64,000 bases of DNA from Rhizobium leucaenae USDA 9039 (GCF_000426285.1 NZ_AUFB01000010.1:150709-214708); one strand, 5' to 3'. Positions 45,495 through 55,244 are shown, numbered from the stretch's first letter. The notes: generated from the sequence alone by a model not told the origin. Program-made: numbers and translations.

Positions 45495-46769
45495 ATGAAC
45501 ATTCAGACGACGAGCCGTCTGACCGCCGCTGAGACGGCGCTGATCGAGGCTTATAACAACCAGTTGGGCGATTTGCCGGGCGATGGCGATGTGCTCGCCG
45601 TCCGCGACCGTTTGCTGGATGATCTCAAGACTGCCGGCCTGCCGACGCGGCGTTTCGAAGCTTGGCACTATACTGATTTCAAAAACCTGCTGCGATCGGT
45701 TCCGACCGAGCTCGGCGCCGGCGTCGTCGAGCCCCTGTCGCCGACCGTTCCCGGTTCGGCCGTGCTGCCGGTTCTGCAGGGCAGCACGAGCGGCAAGACA
45801 TCGGTCGATGGCCTGGTCGTCAGCCGCTATGCTGATAGTCTGGCCGACGGTACCGCTGCCGCCAGACTGACGGCACTCGGCAGGGACGACGCCATCGGCC
45901 GCATCAACGGCAGCTTCGTGCGCGACGGCTACGTCATCGAATTTCCCGATGGGACCGAACTCGACGCGCCGCTGGAGATCCAGTTCGTGCATGCCGGCGG
46001 CCAGATCCACAGCCGGCTACCGGTCTCCTTCGGCGCAGACGTCAAGGCGACCGTGATCGAGCGCCATCAGGCCGTACCCGGTGCTGCGGCGCTGGTCTCC
46101 TCGGTCAGTGACATCAAAATCGGCAAGGGTGCCGAAGTGACCTGGATCATCCTGCAGGAGCAGGGAAGCGAAGATACGCATCTCGGCCAGATCCGCGTCG
46201 ACCTCGGCGCTGATGCGAAGCTGAAGCTGTTCGTCATCAATGCCGGCGGCAAGCTGGTGCGCCAGGAGCTGCATGTGAAAGTCACAGGCGAGGGCTCTGA
46301 CCTCGTCCTGCGCGGCGTCAATTTGCTCGGTGGTGACACGCATACCGATGTGACGCTGGTGCTCGGCCATGACGTGCCGCATACGGGTTCGACGGAGATT
46401 CTTCGTAACGTGGTATTCGACCGCGCTCGCGGCGTCTTCCAAGGCATGATCCGGGTCGCTCCGGATGCGCAGAAGACCGATGCCCGCATGGCTTGCAACA
46501 CGCTGCTGATGTCCGATGATGCCGAATTCTCCGTCAAGCCGGAGCTGGAAATCTTCGCCGATGACGTGCAGTGCGGCCATGGCGCCACGGTTGCCGATAT
46601 CGACGAGAACCATCTCTACTACATGATGGCCCGCGGCATTCCCCGGAACAAGGCCCGCGCCATGCTGGTCAATGCCTTCGTGGCCGAAATTATCGAAGAG
46701 CTGGAAGACGAAGCCTTGGTCGAGGCGCTGGAAGGCGTTATCTCGGCCTGGCTGGAAAATCACGCCTGA
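45495..46769 (+). CDS. sufD: Fe-S assembly protein SufD
   Basis: The 424-residue partner of SufB has the shared beta-helix core and the C-terminal block AEFSVKPELEIFADDVQCGHGATVADIDENHLYYMMARGI, which carries the conserved Cys-Gly-His and is diagnostic. ATG 45495 follows GAAAGGA. It comes 22 bp after sufC and 8 bp before sufS1. Confidence 0.96.
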   Translation: MNIQTTSRLTAAETALIEAYNNQLGDLPGDGDVLAVRDRLLDDLKTAGLPTRRFEAWHYTDFKNLLRSVPTELGAGVVEPLSPTVPGSAVLPVLQGSTSGKTSVDGLVVSRYADSLADGTAAARLTALGRDDAIGRINGSFVRDGYVIEFPDGTELDAPLEIQFVHAGGQIHSRLPVSFGADVKATVIERHQAVPGAAALVSSVSDIKIGKGAEVTWIILQEQGSEDTHLGQIRVDLGADAKLKLFVINAGGKLVRQELHVKVTGEGSDLVLRGVNLLGGDTHTDVTLVLGHDVPHTGSTEILRNVVFDRARGVFQGMIRVAPDAQKTDARMACNTLLMSDDAEFSVKPELEIFADDVQCGHGATVADIDENHLYYMMARGIPRNKARAMLVNAFVAEIIEELEDEALVEALEGVISAWLENHA

Positions 46770-46777
46770 TTGGAGCA

Positions 46778-48025
46778 ATGCTCGTGGACAAGATCGTACC
46801 AGCTACCGCCTATGACGTCGAAGCGATTCGCCGGGATTTTCCGATCCTGTCGACGACCGTTCACGGCAAGCCGCTGGTCTATCTCGACAACGGTGCATCA
46901 GCACAGAAGCCGCAAAGCGTGATAGATGCGATATCGCACGCCTATTCCAGCGAATATGCCAACGTGCACCGTGGCCTGCACTTCCTCTCCAATGCGGCCA
47001 CCGAAGCCTATGAGGCTGCGCGCGAAAAAGTGCGCCGCTTCCTGAATGCGCCCTCGGTAGATGATATCGTCTTCACCAAGAACTCGACCGAGGCGATCAA
47101 TACCGTCGCCTATGGCTGGGGTATGCCCAAACTCGGTGAGGGCGACGAGATCGTCGTCTCCATCATGGAGCATCACTCCAATATCGTGCCTTGGCATTTC
47201 ATCCGCGAGCGGCAGGGTGCCAAGCTGGTCTGGGTGCCGGTGGATGACGATGGCGCTTTCCATATCGAGGATTTCGAAAAGAGCCTGACGGAGCGCACCA
47301 AGCTCGTCGCGATCACCCACATGTCGAATGCGCTCGGCACGATCGTCCCGGTCAAGGAGGTCTGCCGAATCGCCCATGAACGCGGCATTCCGGTGCTGAT
47401 CGACGGCTCGCAAGGCGCGGTGCATCTGCCGGTCGACGTGCAGGACATCGATTGCGACTGGTATGTCATGACCGGCCACAAGCTCTACGGCCCTTCGGGG
47501 ATCGGCGTGCTCTACGGCAAGAAGGACAGGTTGCGCGAGATGCGGCCCTTCCAGGGCGGCGGCGAGATGATCTTCGATGTCACTGAGGATAATGTCACCT
47601 ACAATGATCCGCCGCATCGTTTCGAAGCCGGCACCCCGCCCATCGTCCAGGCAATCGGGCTCGGCTTCGCGCTCGATTATATGGAGAGTGTCGGCCGGGA
47701 AGCGATCGCGCGGCACGAGGCCGAACTCGCGGGTTACGCGGCGGAGCGGTTGCGGGAGATCAATTCCCTGCGCGTTTTCGGCACGGCACCCGGTAAAGGC
47801 GGCATCTTCTCCTTCGAGCTTGCAGGTATCCATTCTCACGACGTTTCGATGGTGATCGACCGTCAGGGCGTTGCCGTGCGCGCGGGTACGCATTGCGCGC
47901 AACCGCTCTTGAAACGCTTCGGCGTGACCTCCACATGCCGTGCATCGTTCGGCATGTACAATACGCGTGCCGAGGTGGATGCCCTGGCCGATGCGCTGGA
48001 ATATGCGCGTAAATTCTTTGCCTAA
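46778..48025 (+). CDS. sufS: Cysteine desulfurase SufS
   Basis: The 415-residue class II (SufS-type) desulfurase has its PLP lysine in MTGHKLYGPSGIG and the persulfide Cys in RAGTHCAQPLLKRF, the short class II loop. The N-terminal part (YLDNGASAQKP) is typical. ATG 46778 follows TTGGAG. No sufE gene is present in the operon; its place may be taken by a gene elsewhere. It is the second desulfurase of this operon (sufS1 in rhizobial naming). Confidence 0.96.
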   Translation: MLVDKIVPATAYDVEAIRRDFPILSTTVHGKPLVYLDNGASAQKPQSVIDAISHAYSSEYANVHRGLHFLSNAATEAYEAAREKVRRFLNAPSVDDIVFTKNSTEAINTVAYGWGMPKLGEGDEIVVSIMEHHSNIVPWHFIRERQGAKLVWVPVDDDGAFHIEDFEKSLTERTKLVAITHMSNALGTIVPVKEVCRIAHERGIPVLIDGSQGAVHLPVDVQDIDCDWYVMTGHKLYGPSGIGVLYGKKDRLREMRPFQGGGEMIFDVTEDNVTYNDPPHRFEAGTPPIVQAIGLGFALDYMESVGREAIARHEAELAGYAAERLREINSLRVFGTAPGKGGIFSFELAGIHSHDVSMVIDRQGVAVRAGTHCAQPLLKRFGVTSTCRASFGMYNTRAEVDALADALEYARKFFA

Positions 48026-48036
48026 GGAGGCAAGCG

Positions 48037-48417
48037 ATGTCACTCGATGAAAGCGAACAGAAGATCGACGTGCGCGAGGGCATCGTGCATTCCAGCATTC
48101 CCGAGGCCGAACTGGCACGCCTCAGCGACGATGTCATCGCCGCGCTGAAGACGGTCTATGACCCTGAAATTCCGGCTGACATCTTCGAACTCGGTCTGGT
48201 CTACAAGATCGACATCGAAGACGACCGCATGGTGAAGATCGTCATGACGCTAACCGCGCCGGGTTGCCCCGTTGCCGGCGAAATGCCGGGCTGGGTGGAA
48301 AACGCGGTGGGCGCGGTCGAAGGGGTTTCAGGCGTCGAGGTCGCGATGACCTTCGATCCGCCTTGGACGCCGGATCGTATGTCTGAAGAGGCGCAGGTGG
48401 CCGTCGGCTGGTATTGA
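48037..48417 (+). CDS. sufT: SufT/DUF59 Fe-S assembly protein
   Basis: The 126-residue MIP18 (DUF59) protein has an N-terminal extension of ~30 residues, then VIAALKTVYDPEIPADIFELGLVYKI and MTLTAPGCPVAGEMPGWV with the conserved Cys. SufT helps mature Fe-S enzymes. Rhizobial papers call the gene at this place sufX. It follows sufS by 11 bp. Confidence 0.92.
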   Translation: MSLDESEQKIDVREGIVHSSIPEAELARLSDDVIAALKTVYDPEIPADIFELGLVYKIDIEDDRMVKIVMTLTAPGCPVAGEMPGWVENAVGAVEGVSGVEVAMTFDPPWTPDRMSEEAQVAVGWY

Positions 48418-48485
48418 AGCTTTAAGCCGCTCGCTTTACATTATGACTCGAAGCACCGGATCTTGACCCCGGTTGCATTTAACTA

Positions 48486-48531
48486 GGCATCGGCTGGTCC
48501 GAAAACCGGATCCACTTTTCGGGCCGATGCC
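48486..48531. repeat. Rhizobial intergenic palindrome, copy A
   Basis: GGCATCGGC (48486-48494) and GCCGATGCC (48523-48531) are perfect outer arms; inside, CCGAAAA and TTTTCGG form a second pair around CCGGATCCAC. It ends one base before the sufA ribosome site (AGAGGAGAA, 48532-48540), so its folding in mRNA could affect sufA translation. It belongs to the same family as the copies at 49589, 55151 and 55245. Confidence 0.7.
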
Positions 48532-48547
48532 AGAGGAGAATGGGCCC

Positions 48548-48937
48548 ATGGGCTTTGCAGTGATGAGCATGACGGATGACGCTGCAGCGCGCGTCAAGGC
48601 AATCGTCGAGAATTCCGGTCCCGATGCCAAGGGCGTTCGCGTCGGCATTAAGAAGGGCGGCTGCGCGGGCATGGAATATACCATCGATCTGGTGACCGAA
48701 CCGAATGTCAAGGACGACCTGATCGAGCACAACGGTGCCAAAGTCTGGGTCGAGCCGTCGGCCGTGCTTTATCTGCTTGGCACCGAAATGGGTTTTGAGA
48801 CCACCACGCTGCGCTCCGGTTTCACCTTCACAAATCCCAACCAGACGTCGGCCTGCGGCTGCGGTGAATCCGTCGAATTGAAGGCCGCCGATCTCGCGGC
48901 TTTGGCGGCACAGCGTCAGGCCGCTCCGGCTGTCTGA
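48548..48937 (+). CDS. sufA: A-type Fe-S carrier SufA
   Basis: The 129-residue A-type carrier has its three cluster cysteines in KKGGCAGMEY (Cys39) and in SACGCGES near residues 105-107. It takes clusters from SufBC2D to target enzymes. ATG 48548 (MGFAVMSMTDDAA) is chosen. The upstream 130 bp contain a 46-bp palindrome next to the ribosome site. A GC-rich inverted repeat (48948-48970) follows its stop and reaches into the end of the antitoxin gene on the other strand. Confidence 0.95.
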   Translation: MGFAVMSMTDDAAARVKAIVENSGPDAKGVRVGIKKGGCAGMEYTIDLVTEPNVKDDLIEHNGAKVWVEPSAVLYLLGTEMGFETTTLRSGFTFTNPNQTSACGCGESVELKAADLAALAAQRQAAPAV

Positions 48938-48960
48938 ACAATCCTTGCGCCGCCTCGGTA

Positions 48961-49245
48961 TCAGGCGGCGTCCGATTTCCGTTCGACCACCGGCACCGGC
49001 GTCAATTTCAGGCCCAGCGCCCTCACGACCCTCAGAATCGTCGCAAATTCCGGATTTCCATCGCCACTGAGTGCGCGATAGAGGGCCGAGCGGTTCATGC
49101 CGACGTCCTTGGCAAGCTTGCTCATGTTGCGCGTTCGTGCCACTGCGCCGAGTGCCTTGGCGATGGAAGAGGGATCGTCGGTTTCGAAAGCAGCGGCGAT
49201 ATAGTCGTCTGTGGCGTCCATGCTGATGGGGCTTTCCTCATCCAT
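48961..49245 (-). CDS. HigA-like addiction-module antidote protein without adjacent toxin
   Basis: The 94-residue protein matches the addiction-module antidote family: an N-terminal YIAAAFETDDPSSIAKALGAVARTRNMSKLAKDVGMNRSALYRALS helix-turn-helix and a GLKL end. Partners are normally RelE/HigB-type toxins encoded just upstream. Here the upstream ORF is a hydrolase remnant, so the toxin is missing. It may now be a simple DNA-binding repressor, or the pair has been broken. Confidence 0.85.
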   Translation of the reverse strand: MDEESPISMDATDDYIAAAFETDDPSSIAKALGAVARTRNMSKLAKDVGMNRSALYRALSGDGNPEFATILRVVRALGLKLTPVPVVERKSDAA

Positions 49246-49246
49246 C

Positions 49247-49501
49247 CTATATGCCTTTCCGTATAAGCCAGTCGCGGACGAGGGCGGGCTCGCTTTCATG
49301 TAAGCCATGGCCCGTGGGCAGCACATAGGCGCTGACATCCGCGTGGCAGTTCTCAAATTGATTTTTTACGAGCACGACGTCAGCTTCTTCCCGGCGCTGA
49401 TCGTGTTCGCCTGCAATGATCAGGACGGGCAGGCCGGGCATCGGCGGAGAAGAAAATCCTTCCCGTCCGGCAATGAAATGAGATTCTGGCCGTTCCGGCA
49501 T
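49247..49501 (-). pseudogene. C-terminal remnant of an alpha/beta hydrolase
   Basis: The 84-residue ORF PGLPVLIIAGEHDQRREEADVVL...VLPTGHGLHE is the last third of a phospholipase/carboxylesterase-type hydrolase, holding the acid (GEHD) and the His (TGHGL) but no nucleophile Ser. A stop codon lies directly upstream of ATG 49501, and the rest of the gene is not seen. One base separates it from the antitoxin start. Confidence 0.65.
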
Positions 49502-49588
49502 CTATTCGACTTCCAGCGCCGTCTTTCGTCGCGCTAAAGCTCGTCGCGATCTTTCAGATTCGCTCCCGCGCTTTAGCTCCCTGTTTGT

Positions 49589-49633
49589 GCATGTCGTTTT
49601 CGCAAAACCGCCGCACACTTTTACGCGACATAC
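49589..49633. repeat. Rhizobial intergenic palindrome, copy B
   Basis: ATGTCG (49591-49596) and CGACAT (49626-49631) are outer arms. The interior has CGCAAAACCG and CACACTTTTACG, the same AAAACCG...CACTTTT core as copy A. The neighbouring CGCTTTAGCTCCCTGTTTGTGC on the left is part of the repeat type often seen between rhizobial genes. Confidence 0.65.
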
Positions 49634-49644
49634 ATTGTCAAAAA

Positions 49645-49672
49645 CGCCGCGCGTCCGATCGGACACGCGGCG
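49645..49672 (-). terminator. gcv operon intrinsic terminator
   Basis: Arms of 12 bp with one G-U-like mismatch (CGCCGCGCGTCC against GGACACGCGGCG) and a GATC loop, followed on the minus strand by GTTTTTG. It lies about 80 bp after the gcvP stop. Confidence 0.75.
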
Positions 49673-49753
49673 CTGTCATAGTGATTTTTCGCGATAGATT
49701 TATGTCGGCCACAAGGGAAGCGGCTGAGCCGCTTCACTTTTTTGAAAAGACTT

Positions 49754-52618
49754 TCACTCCGCAGCTTCGGCGTAGGCCTCCACCGGCGGGCAGGTGCAGA
49801 TGAGGTTCCGATCGCCGTAAACATTATCGACACGGTTGACGGGCGACCAGTATTTGTCGACCCGGAAGGCGCCCGGCGGGAAGCAGGCCTGTTCGCGGGA
49901 ATAGGGCCGGTTCCACTCGCCGACGAGATCTTCGACCGTGTGCGGCGCGTTTTTCAGCGGGTTGTCGGTCTTGTCCATCCGGCCTTCTTCGATGGCGCGG
50001 GCTTCCTCGCGGATCGCCAGCATCGCCTCGCAGAACCGGTCGAGTTCGGCCTTGGTTTCCGATTCGGTCGGCTCGATCATCAGCGTGCCGGCAACAGGCC
50101 AGCTCATGGTCGGAGCGTGGAACCCGCAATCGATCAGGCGCTTGGCGACGTCATCGACCGTGACGCCGGCGCTGTCGACCAGCGGACGCGTGTCGATGAT
50201 GCATTCATGTGCCACACGGCCGGTCTTCGACTTGTAGAGCACGTCGTAAGCACCGTTCAGCCGCGCAGCGATGTAGTTGGCGTTTAGAATCGCAACCTTG
50301 GTCGCCTGCGTCAGCCCTTCACCGCCCATCATCAGGCAGTAGCTCCAGGAGATCGGCAGGATTGAAGCCGATCCGAAAGCCGCCGCAGACACCGCGCCAC
50401 TGCGACCGTCCGTCTCCGGATGCCCGGGCAGGTGTGCCGCCAGATGCGCCTTGACGCCGATGGGACCCATGCCCGGACCGCCGCCGCCGTGAGGAATGCA
50501 GAAGGTCTTGTGCAGGTTGAGGTGGCTGACATCGGAACCGATGTCGCCGGGACGGGAGAGGCCGACCATGGCGTTCATATTGGCACCATCCAAGTAGACC
50601 TGGCCACCGTGCATATGCACAAGATCGCAAATCTCCTTCACCGTCTCTTCGAAAACGCCGTGCGTCGACGGGTAGGTGATCATACAGCAGGAGAGGTTGG
50701 CGGCGTATTGCTCCGCCTTGGCGCGGAAATCCGCCATGTCGATATCGCCGTCATCGCTGACTTTGACGACGACCACCTTCATGCCGGCCATCTGCGCGGA
50801 GGCCGGATTGGTGCCGTGCGCCGAAGTCGGGATCAGGCAGATGTCGCGGTGGCCCTGGCCATTGGCGATGTGGTAGTTGCGAATGGTGAGCAGGCCGGCA
50901 TATTCGCCCTGGGCGCCGGAATTCGGCTGCATAGAGAAGGCGTCGTAACCCGTCACAGCGCAAAGCTTTTCCGTCAGATCGTCGATCATCTCGCGATAAC
51001 CGAGCGCCTGGTCGGCCGGGACGAAAGGATGAATATCCGAGAATTCAGGCCAGCTTATCGGCAACATCTCAGCCGTTGCATTAAGTTTCATCGTGCAGGA
51101 GCCGAGCGGAATCATGGAGCGGTCGAGCGCCAGATCGCGGTCGGACAGCCGGCGGATATAGCGGGTCATCTCGCTTTCGGCGCGGTTCATGTGGAAGATC
51201 GGATGCGTCAGATATTCGCTGGTGCGCAACAGATTCTTCGGCAGACGATAGCCGGATTCAAAGTCGGCGAGGCGGAAGTTGCCGCCGAAGGCCCGCCAGA
51301 CCGCTTCGAGTGTTGCCGGACGCGAGCGCTCGTCGAGACTCATGCCGATCTTGGTTTCGCCGACCTTGCGCAGATTGACGCCTTCGGCGACAGCGGCGCG
51401 CAGGATCAGGCCCTGCATATGGCCGACCTCGACAGTGATCGTATCGAAGAAGGTCTCCGGTTCGATCTTGTAACCGAGCTTTTCCAGCCCCTTTGCCATC
51501 AATACGGCCTTCTGATGCACCTGCTGAGCAATGGCCTTGATCCCCTGCGGACCGTGGAAGACAGCATACATGGACGCCATGACGGCGAGCAGCACCTGCG
51601 CGGTGCAGATGTTCGATGTCGCCTTTTCGCGGCGAATATGCTGTTCGCGAGTTTGCAAGGACAGGCGGTAGGCGCGGTTGCCGCGGGCATCGACCGAAAC
51701 GCCGACCAGGCGACCAGGCATTGAGCGCTTATAGGCATCCTTGACGGCCATGTAGGCGGCATGCGGACCGCCATAGCCGACCGGCACGCCGAAGCGCTGC
51801 GATGAGCCGATGGCGATATCCGCGCCCATTTCGCCCGGCGACTTCAGCAGCGTCAGCGCCAGCGGATCGGCGGCGACGACGGCGATGGCGCCGGTCTGAT
51901 GAAGCCTTGAGATCAGGCCGGTAAAGTCCTGGATGTGACCATGCGTACCCGGATACTGGAAAATGGCGCCGAAGACATCGACAGGATCGAGATCGGTGAA
52001 GGGATTGCCGACGATAACGGTCCAGCGGAGAGGTTCGGCGCGGGTCTTGATCAATGCGATGGTCTGTGGATGACAATCCGCATCGACGAAGAAGGCCTTG
52101 GCCTTTGATTTCGCCACACGCTCGGCCATTGCCATGCCTTCGGCGGCAGCGGTCGCTTCATCGAGCAGCGAAGCGTTGGCAACATCGAGGCCAGTCAGAT
52201 CGCAGATCATCGTCTGATAGTTCAGCAGCGCCTCGAGGCGGCCCTGGCTGATTTCCGGCTGGTAGGGCGTATAGGCTGTGTACCAGGCCGGATTTTCAAG
52301 AATATTGCGCTGGATGACCGGAGGAGTGATCGTGCCATAATAGCCCTGGCCGATCAGCGAGACGAGCACCTTGTTCTTGTTGGCGGTGTCGCGCAGCTTA
52401 TCGAGCGCTTCGCGTTCCGTCATCGGCGCGCCCCAGGCGAGCGGAGCCTTCTGGCGAATGGAGGGCGGCAGCGTCGCATCGATCAGCCCGTCAAGGCTGT
52501 CATAGCCGATCACCTTCAGCATGTCCGCCATTTCCGACGGAGACGGCCCGATATGGCGGCGATTGGCGAAATCGTAGGGCTGGTAGTCGGTGAATGTGAA
52601 TTCCGTAGGCGTATTCAT
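49754..52618 (-). CDS. gcvP: Glycine dehydrogenase (decarboxylating) GcvP
   Basis: The 954-residue P-protein of the glycine cleavage system decarboxylates glycine with PLP and passes the aminomethyl group to lipoyl GcvH. The PLP lysine is in [17 protein letters not shown], and the N-terminal [14 protein letters not shown] is typical. Both halves of the pseudo-dimer are present at normal length. Its ATG overlaps the gcvH stop as TAATG. It is the last gene of gcvT-gcvH-gcvP under a glycine riboswitch. Confidence 0.98.
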   Translation of the reverse strand: MNTPTEFTFTDYQPYDFANRRHIGPSPSEMADMLKVIGYDSLDGLIDATLPPSIRQKAPLAWGAPMTEREALDKLRDTANKNKVLVSLIGQGYYGTITPPVIQRNILENPAWYTAYTPYQPEISQGRLEALLNYQTMICDLTGLDVANASLLDEATAAAEGMAMAERVAKSKAKAFFVDADCHPQTIALIKTRAEPLRWTVIVGNPFTDLDPVDVFGAIFQYPGTHGHIQDFTGLISRLHQTGAIAVVAADPLALTLLKSPGEMGADIAIGSSQRFGVPVGYGGPHAAYMAVKDAYKRSMPGRLVGVSVDARGNRAYRLSLQTREQHIRREKATSNICTAQVLLAVMASMYAVFHGPQGIKAIAQQVHQKAVLMAKGLEKLGYKIEPETFFDTITVEVGHMQGLILRAAVAEGVNLRKVGETKIGMSLDERSRPATLEAVWRAFGGNFRLADFESGYRLPKNLLRTSEYLTHPIFHMNRAESEMTRYIRRLSDRDLALDRSMIPLGSCTMKLNATAEMLPISWPEFSDIHPFVPADQALGYREMIDDLTEKLCAVTGYDAFSMQPNSGAQGEYAGLLTIRNYHIANGQGHRDICLIPTSAHGTNPASAQMAGMKVVVVKVSDDGDIDMADFRAKAEQYAANLSCCMITYPSTHGVFEETVKEICDLVHMHGGQVYLDGANMNAMVGLSRPGDIGSDVSHLNLHKTFCIPHGGGGPGMGPIGVKAHLAAHLPGHPETDGRSGAVSAAAFGSASILPISWSYCLMMGGEGLTQATKVAILNANYIAARLNGAYDVLYKSKTGRVAHECIIDTRPLVDSAGVTVDDVAKRLIDCGFHAPTMSWPVAGTLMIEPTESETKAELDRFCEAMLAIREEARAIEEGRMDKTDNPLKNAPHTVEDLVGEWNRPYSREQACFPPGAFRVDKYWSPVNRVDNVYGDRNLICTCPPVEAYAEAAE

Positions 52619-52980
52619 TACGCGATGAGCTCCTTGTAGCCGGATTCATCCAGCAAACCATTAACATCGGCAATATTCTTAAGCTTCAGCTTGAAGAACC
52701 AGCCGGCACCCATCGGGTCGGAATTGACGAGCGCGGGATCGGCGGTAATGGCTTCATTGATCTCGGTGATCTCGCCATCGAGCGGACAATAGACTTCCGA
52801 GGCCGCCTTGACGGATTCGACGGTCGCCGCATCGTCTCCCTTGGAGAAGCTGGCGCCGACTTCAGGCAATTCCACGAAAACGAGGTCGCCGAGCTGTTCG
52901 GCGGCATGCGCCGTAATCCCGACGGTCGCGACATCGCCTTCAATGTTGAGCCACTCATGTTCTTCGGTGAATTTCAGCAT
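52618..52980 (-). CDS. gcvH: Glycine cleavage H protein
   Basis: The 120-residue lipoyl carrier protein has its lipoylation site in [20 protein letters not shown] (Lys near residue 62) and starts [13 protein letters not shown]. It shuttles the aminomethyl group between GcvP, GcvT and the L protein. ATG 52980 follows GAGAGGATCCCCC; the open frame further upstream lies in gcvT and is a shadow. Confidence 0.97.
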   Translation of the reverse strand: MLKFTEEHEWLNIEGDVATVGITAHAAEQLGDLVFVELPEVGASFSKGDDAATVESVKAASEVYCPLDGEITEINEAITADPALVNSDPMGAGWFFKLKLKNIADVNGLLDESGYKELIA

Positions 52981-53008
52981 GGGGGATCCTCTCTGGAATA
53001 TGACGTTT

Positions 53009-54145
53009 TCAGCGTTTGTAAGTGGGAGTGACGAAGGGCAGGGTAGAGACGGTAACGGGCAGGTATTTGCCACGAACCTCGGCATAGACCTGCGTCCCCG
53101 GCTTAGCGAAACCAACGGGCACGTAACCCATGGCAACGGGCCCTTCGACGCTCGGACCGAAACCGCCGGAGGTGACTTCGCCGATCTCGGTCTTGCCTTC
53201 GGCATCGGCATACAGCTTGGCGTGGCCGCGCACCGGCGCCTTGCCTTCCGGCCTCAGACCGACGCGGCGGCGCGACGCGCCATTGTCGAACTCGGAAAGG
53301 ACGCGGTCGGCGCCGGGAAAACCACCAGCGCGGACACCGCCGGCTTTACGGGCTTTCTGGACTGCCCATTCGAGCGCTGCTTCCACCGGCGTCGTCGTCT
53401 GGTCGATGTCGTTGCCATAAAGGCAAAGCCCGGCTTCGAGACGCAGGGAATCGCGGGCGCCGAGGCCGATCGGCTGGACATCGGGGTGTTCGAGCAGCCG
53501 CTGAGCAATATCCTCGGCTTTGTTGGCCGGCACGGAAATCTCAAAGCCGTCTTCGCCGCTATAGCCGGAGCGGGAGACGAGACAAGAAACGTCATGCAGG
53601 CGGCAATGGCGGACATCCATGAACTTCATGTGGGCGAGATCCGCCCAGAGCTCGGCGAGGACGGAGACCGCACGCGGTCCCTGCAGTGCGATGAGGGCGC
53701 GATCAAGTAAAGTGACTTCGCAGCTATCACCGATATGGTCTTGAAGATGCTTGAGATCTGCATCCTTGCAGGCGGCATTGACGACGACGAAGAGATAATC
53801 GTCCATGTGGGTAATCATCAGATCGTCGAGAATGCCACCCTTATCATCGGTGAAGAAACCGTAGCGCTGACGACCTTCGGCTAGCCCGACAATATCGACC
53901 GGCACAAGGCTTTCCAGCGCCAGTGCGGCATCTTCATACTTGCCGGAACGGGCGCGGATCGTGACCTGCCCCATATGGGAGACGTCGAACACGCCGGCCG
54001 ATGCGCGGGTCCAGAGATGCTCCTTGAGCACACCTGCGGGATATTGCACCGGCATGTCATAGCCGGCGAACGGCACCATGCGGGCACCGAGCGCCAGATG
54101 CAGGGCATGAAGGGGTGTTTTCTTGAGGGCAGCGGTCTCGTCCAA
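53009..54145 (-). CDS. gcvT: Aminomethyltransferase GcvT
   Basis: The 378-residue T protein transfers the methylene group to tetrahydrofolate and releases ammonia. It starts [33 protein letters not shown], has SHMGQ and the folate region, and ends with PTYKR. I place the start at TTG 54145, which has GGAGG 6-7 bp upstream (forward 54152-54156); the ORF to ATG 54190 runs into the riboswitch platform. First gene of the operon. Confidence 0.96.
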   Translation of the reverse strand: MDETAALKKTPLHALHLALGARMVPFAGYDMPVQYPAGVLKEHLWTRASAGVFDVSHMGQVTIRARSGKYEDAALALESLVPVDIVGLAEGRQRYGFFTDDKGGILDDLMITHMDDYLFVVVNAACKDADLKHLQDHIGDSCEVTLLDRALIALQGPRAVSVLAELWADLAHMKFMDVRHCRLHDVSCLVSRSGYSGEDGFEISVPANKAEDIAQRLLEHPDVQPIGLGARDSLRLEAGLCLYGNDIDQTTTPVEAALEWAVQKARKAGGVRAGGFPGADRVLSEFDNGASRRRVGLRPEGKAPVRGHAKLYADAEGKTEIGEVTSGGFGPSVEGPVAMGYVPVGFAKPGTQVYAEVRGKYLPVTVSTLPFVTPTYKR

Positions 54146-54196
54146 ATGACGCCTCCGGGGTTTGCGCTTAGCTGAAAGCGCAGAGCTCAAAATTTC

Positions 54197-54210
54197 GGCG
54201 CGGCTGCGCC
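54197..54210 (-). terminator. Possible terminator hairpin of the glycine riboswitch platform
   Basis: GGCGC (54197-54201) and GCGCC (54206-54210) form a short stem. On the minus strand it is followed by GAAATTTTGAG. It lies between aptamer II and gcvT and may be the switch output; a second hairpin (54164-54181) lies between it and the start codon, just upstream of the GGAGG ribosome site. Confidence 0.45.
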
Positions 54211-54224
54211 TTACGATGAGCCCC

Positions 54225-54375
54225 CTCTGTCGGTTTGCCTGAGATTGTTATCCCTTCGGCGAGCGCTTGCGCGCTTCTCTCCAGAGTTCCGTCTGCCCCT
54301 TGTTGGTCCTTTGGCCTGAGAGTTTCCGGGGCGGTTGCTCCTTCGGCACCGGCTTGCGCCGGATTCTCCCAACAA
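54225..54375 (-). promoter_or_regulatory. Tandem glycine riboswitch upstream of gcvT
   Basis: Two glycine aptamers in series on the minus strand. Aptamer I spans 54375-54301, closed by a perfect TTGTTGG/CCAACAA stem; aptamer II spans 54286-54225, closed by CTCTG/CAGAG. Each has the conserved GGAGA-type 5' element, GCCGAAGG and CTCAGGC core. A 14-nt linker joins them. It should turn on gcvT-H-P when glycine is high. The region 54376-54560 beyond it holds the promoters of gcv and of the plus-strand copper chaperone gene. Confidence 0.93.
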
Positions 54376-54560
54376 GATTGACTGCCATTATCTGGTAGTC
54401 GCCAAAGATGGCAAGGGGCAAATGTCGCCCTGAAACAAATTTTTGTCGTGTCCTTTGTTTGAGCAAATACAGATATGCGCGACCGATCGATGCGGGGACT
54501 TTGCAATCCCGCTTCGGGAGGCTATCCCATGAGGTCAATCGAGGAGCCGGGCAGGAGACA

Positions 54561-55097
54561 ATGATGAACCGCAGATTCGCCGCCGCATTGCTGATTTCGG
54601 CAACCGCACTTTCCATCTCCGCTGCGGCCGCCACGGCCCAGCAAAGCGACGACATGAGCAAAATGCCCGGGATGCACATGGATGCGGGCAAAGCGCCTGC
54701 GGGTTCGGCGACGGCCAAACTCGGTGATCTCGACATCAGCGGCGGTTATGTCCGCGCCATGCTGCCGGGTCAGCCCGTCGGCGGCGGCTATATCACCATC
54801 TACAATGGCGGCAGCAGCGACGACAAATTGACGTCCGTGAGCTCTTCTGCCGCCGGGAAGGTGGAGCTGCACGAGATGAAGATGCAAGGCGAGGTGATGA
54901 AGATGCGGGAAATCAAGGAAGGCATCGCCATTCCCGCCGGCGCGACCGTGACGCTTTCGCCAAACAGCCTGCACATGATGTTCAAGCAGGTGAAGACGCC
55001 ATTCAAGCAAGGCGGCACGGTGCCGGTGATGCTGATGTTCGATAAGGCGGGTATGGTCGATATCAACCTGCCGGTGGTGGCGCCGAACGCAAAATGA
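54561..55097 (+). CDS. PCu(A)C copper chaperone
   Basis: The 178-residue periplasmic protein has a signal peptide (MMNRRFAAALLISATALSISAAAATAQ, cleaved near residue 27) and a Met/His-rich linker (MSKMPGMHMD). The PCu(A)C domain has the copper ligands in ELHEMKMQGEVMKM and SLHMMF. Such proteins deliver Cu(I) to the CuA site of cytochrome oxidase or buffer copper. The start follows CAGGAGA. No SCO gene is next to it. Confidence 0.9.
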   Translation: MMNRRFAAALLISATALSISAAAATAQQSDDMSKMPGMHMDAGKAPAGSATAKLGDLDISGGYVRAMLPGQPVGGGYITIYNGGSSDDKLTSVSSSAAGKVELHEMKMQGEVMKMREIKEGIAIPAGATVTLSPNSLHMMFKQVKTPFKQGGTVPVMLMFDKAGMVDINLPVVAPNAK

Positions 55098-55150
55098 GGT
55101 TTGCGGGGCGCCGGGCGCACAGCTGACACAAAATTCCCGCTGTAGATAAT

Positions 55151-55180
55151 TCCGGTTTCCACTTTTCGTCGAAATGCTCT
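55151..55180. repeat. Rhizobial intergenic palindrome, partial copy C
   Basis: TCCGGTTTCCACTTTTCG followed by GAAATGCTCT is the right half of the palindrome family, lacking the left outer arm. It lies between the copper chaperone gene and copy D. Confidence 0.5.
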
Positions 55181-55244
55181 AAAGCCACCTCAAAAGGCCG
55201 GGATGACTTGGCCCTGGGGCAAGGCTGCTCCAGTCGTTTGATTT

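Larger units (their letters stand above)
49502..49753. other. Intergenic region with repeat copy and gcv terminator
   Basis: These 252 bp carry no gene. They contain a GCTAAAGC/GCTTTAGC inverted pair around 49535-49577, a palindrome copy (49589-49633) and the gcvP terminator (49645-49672). Confidence 0.7.
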
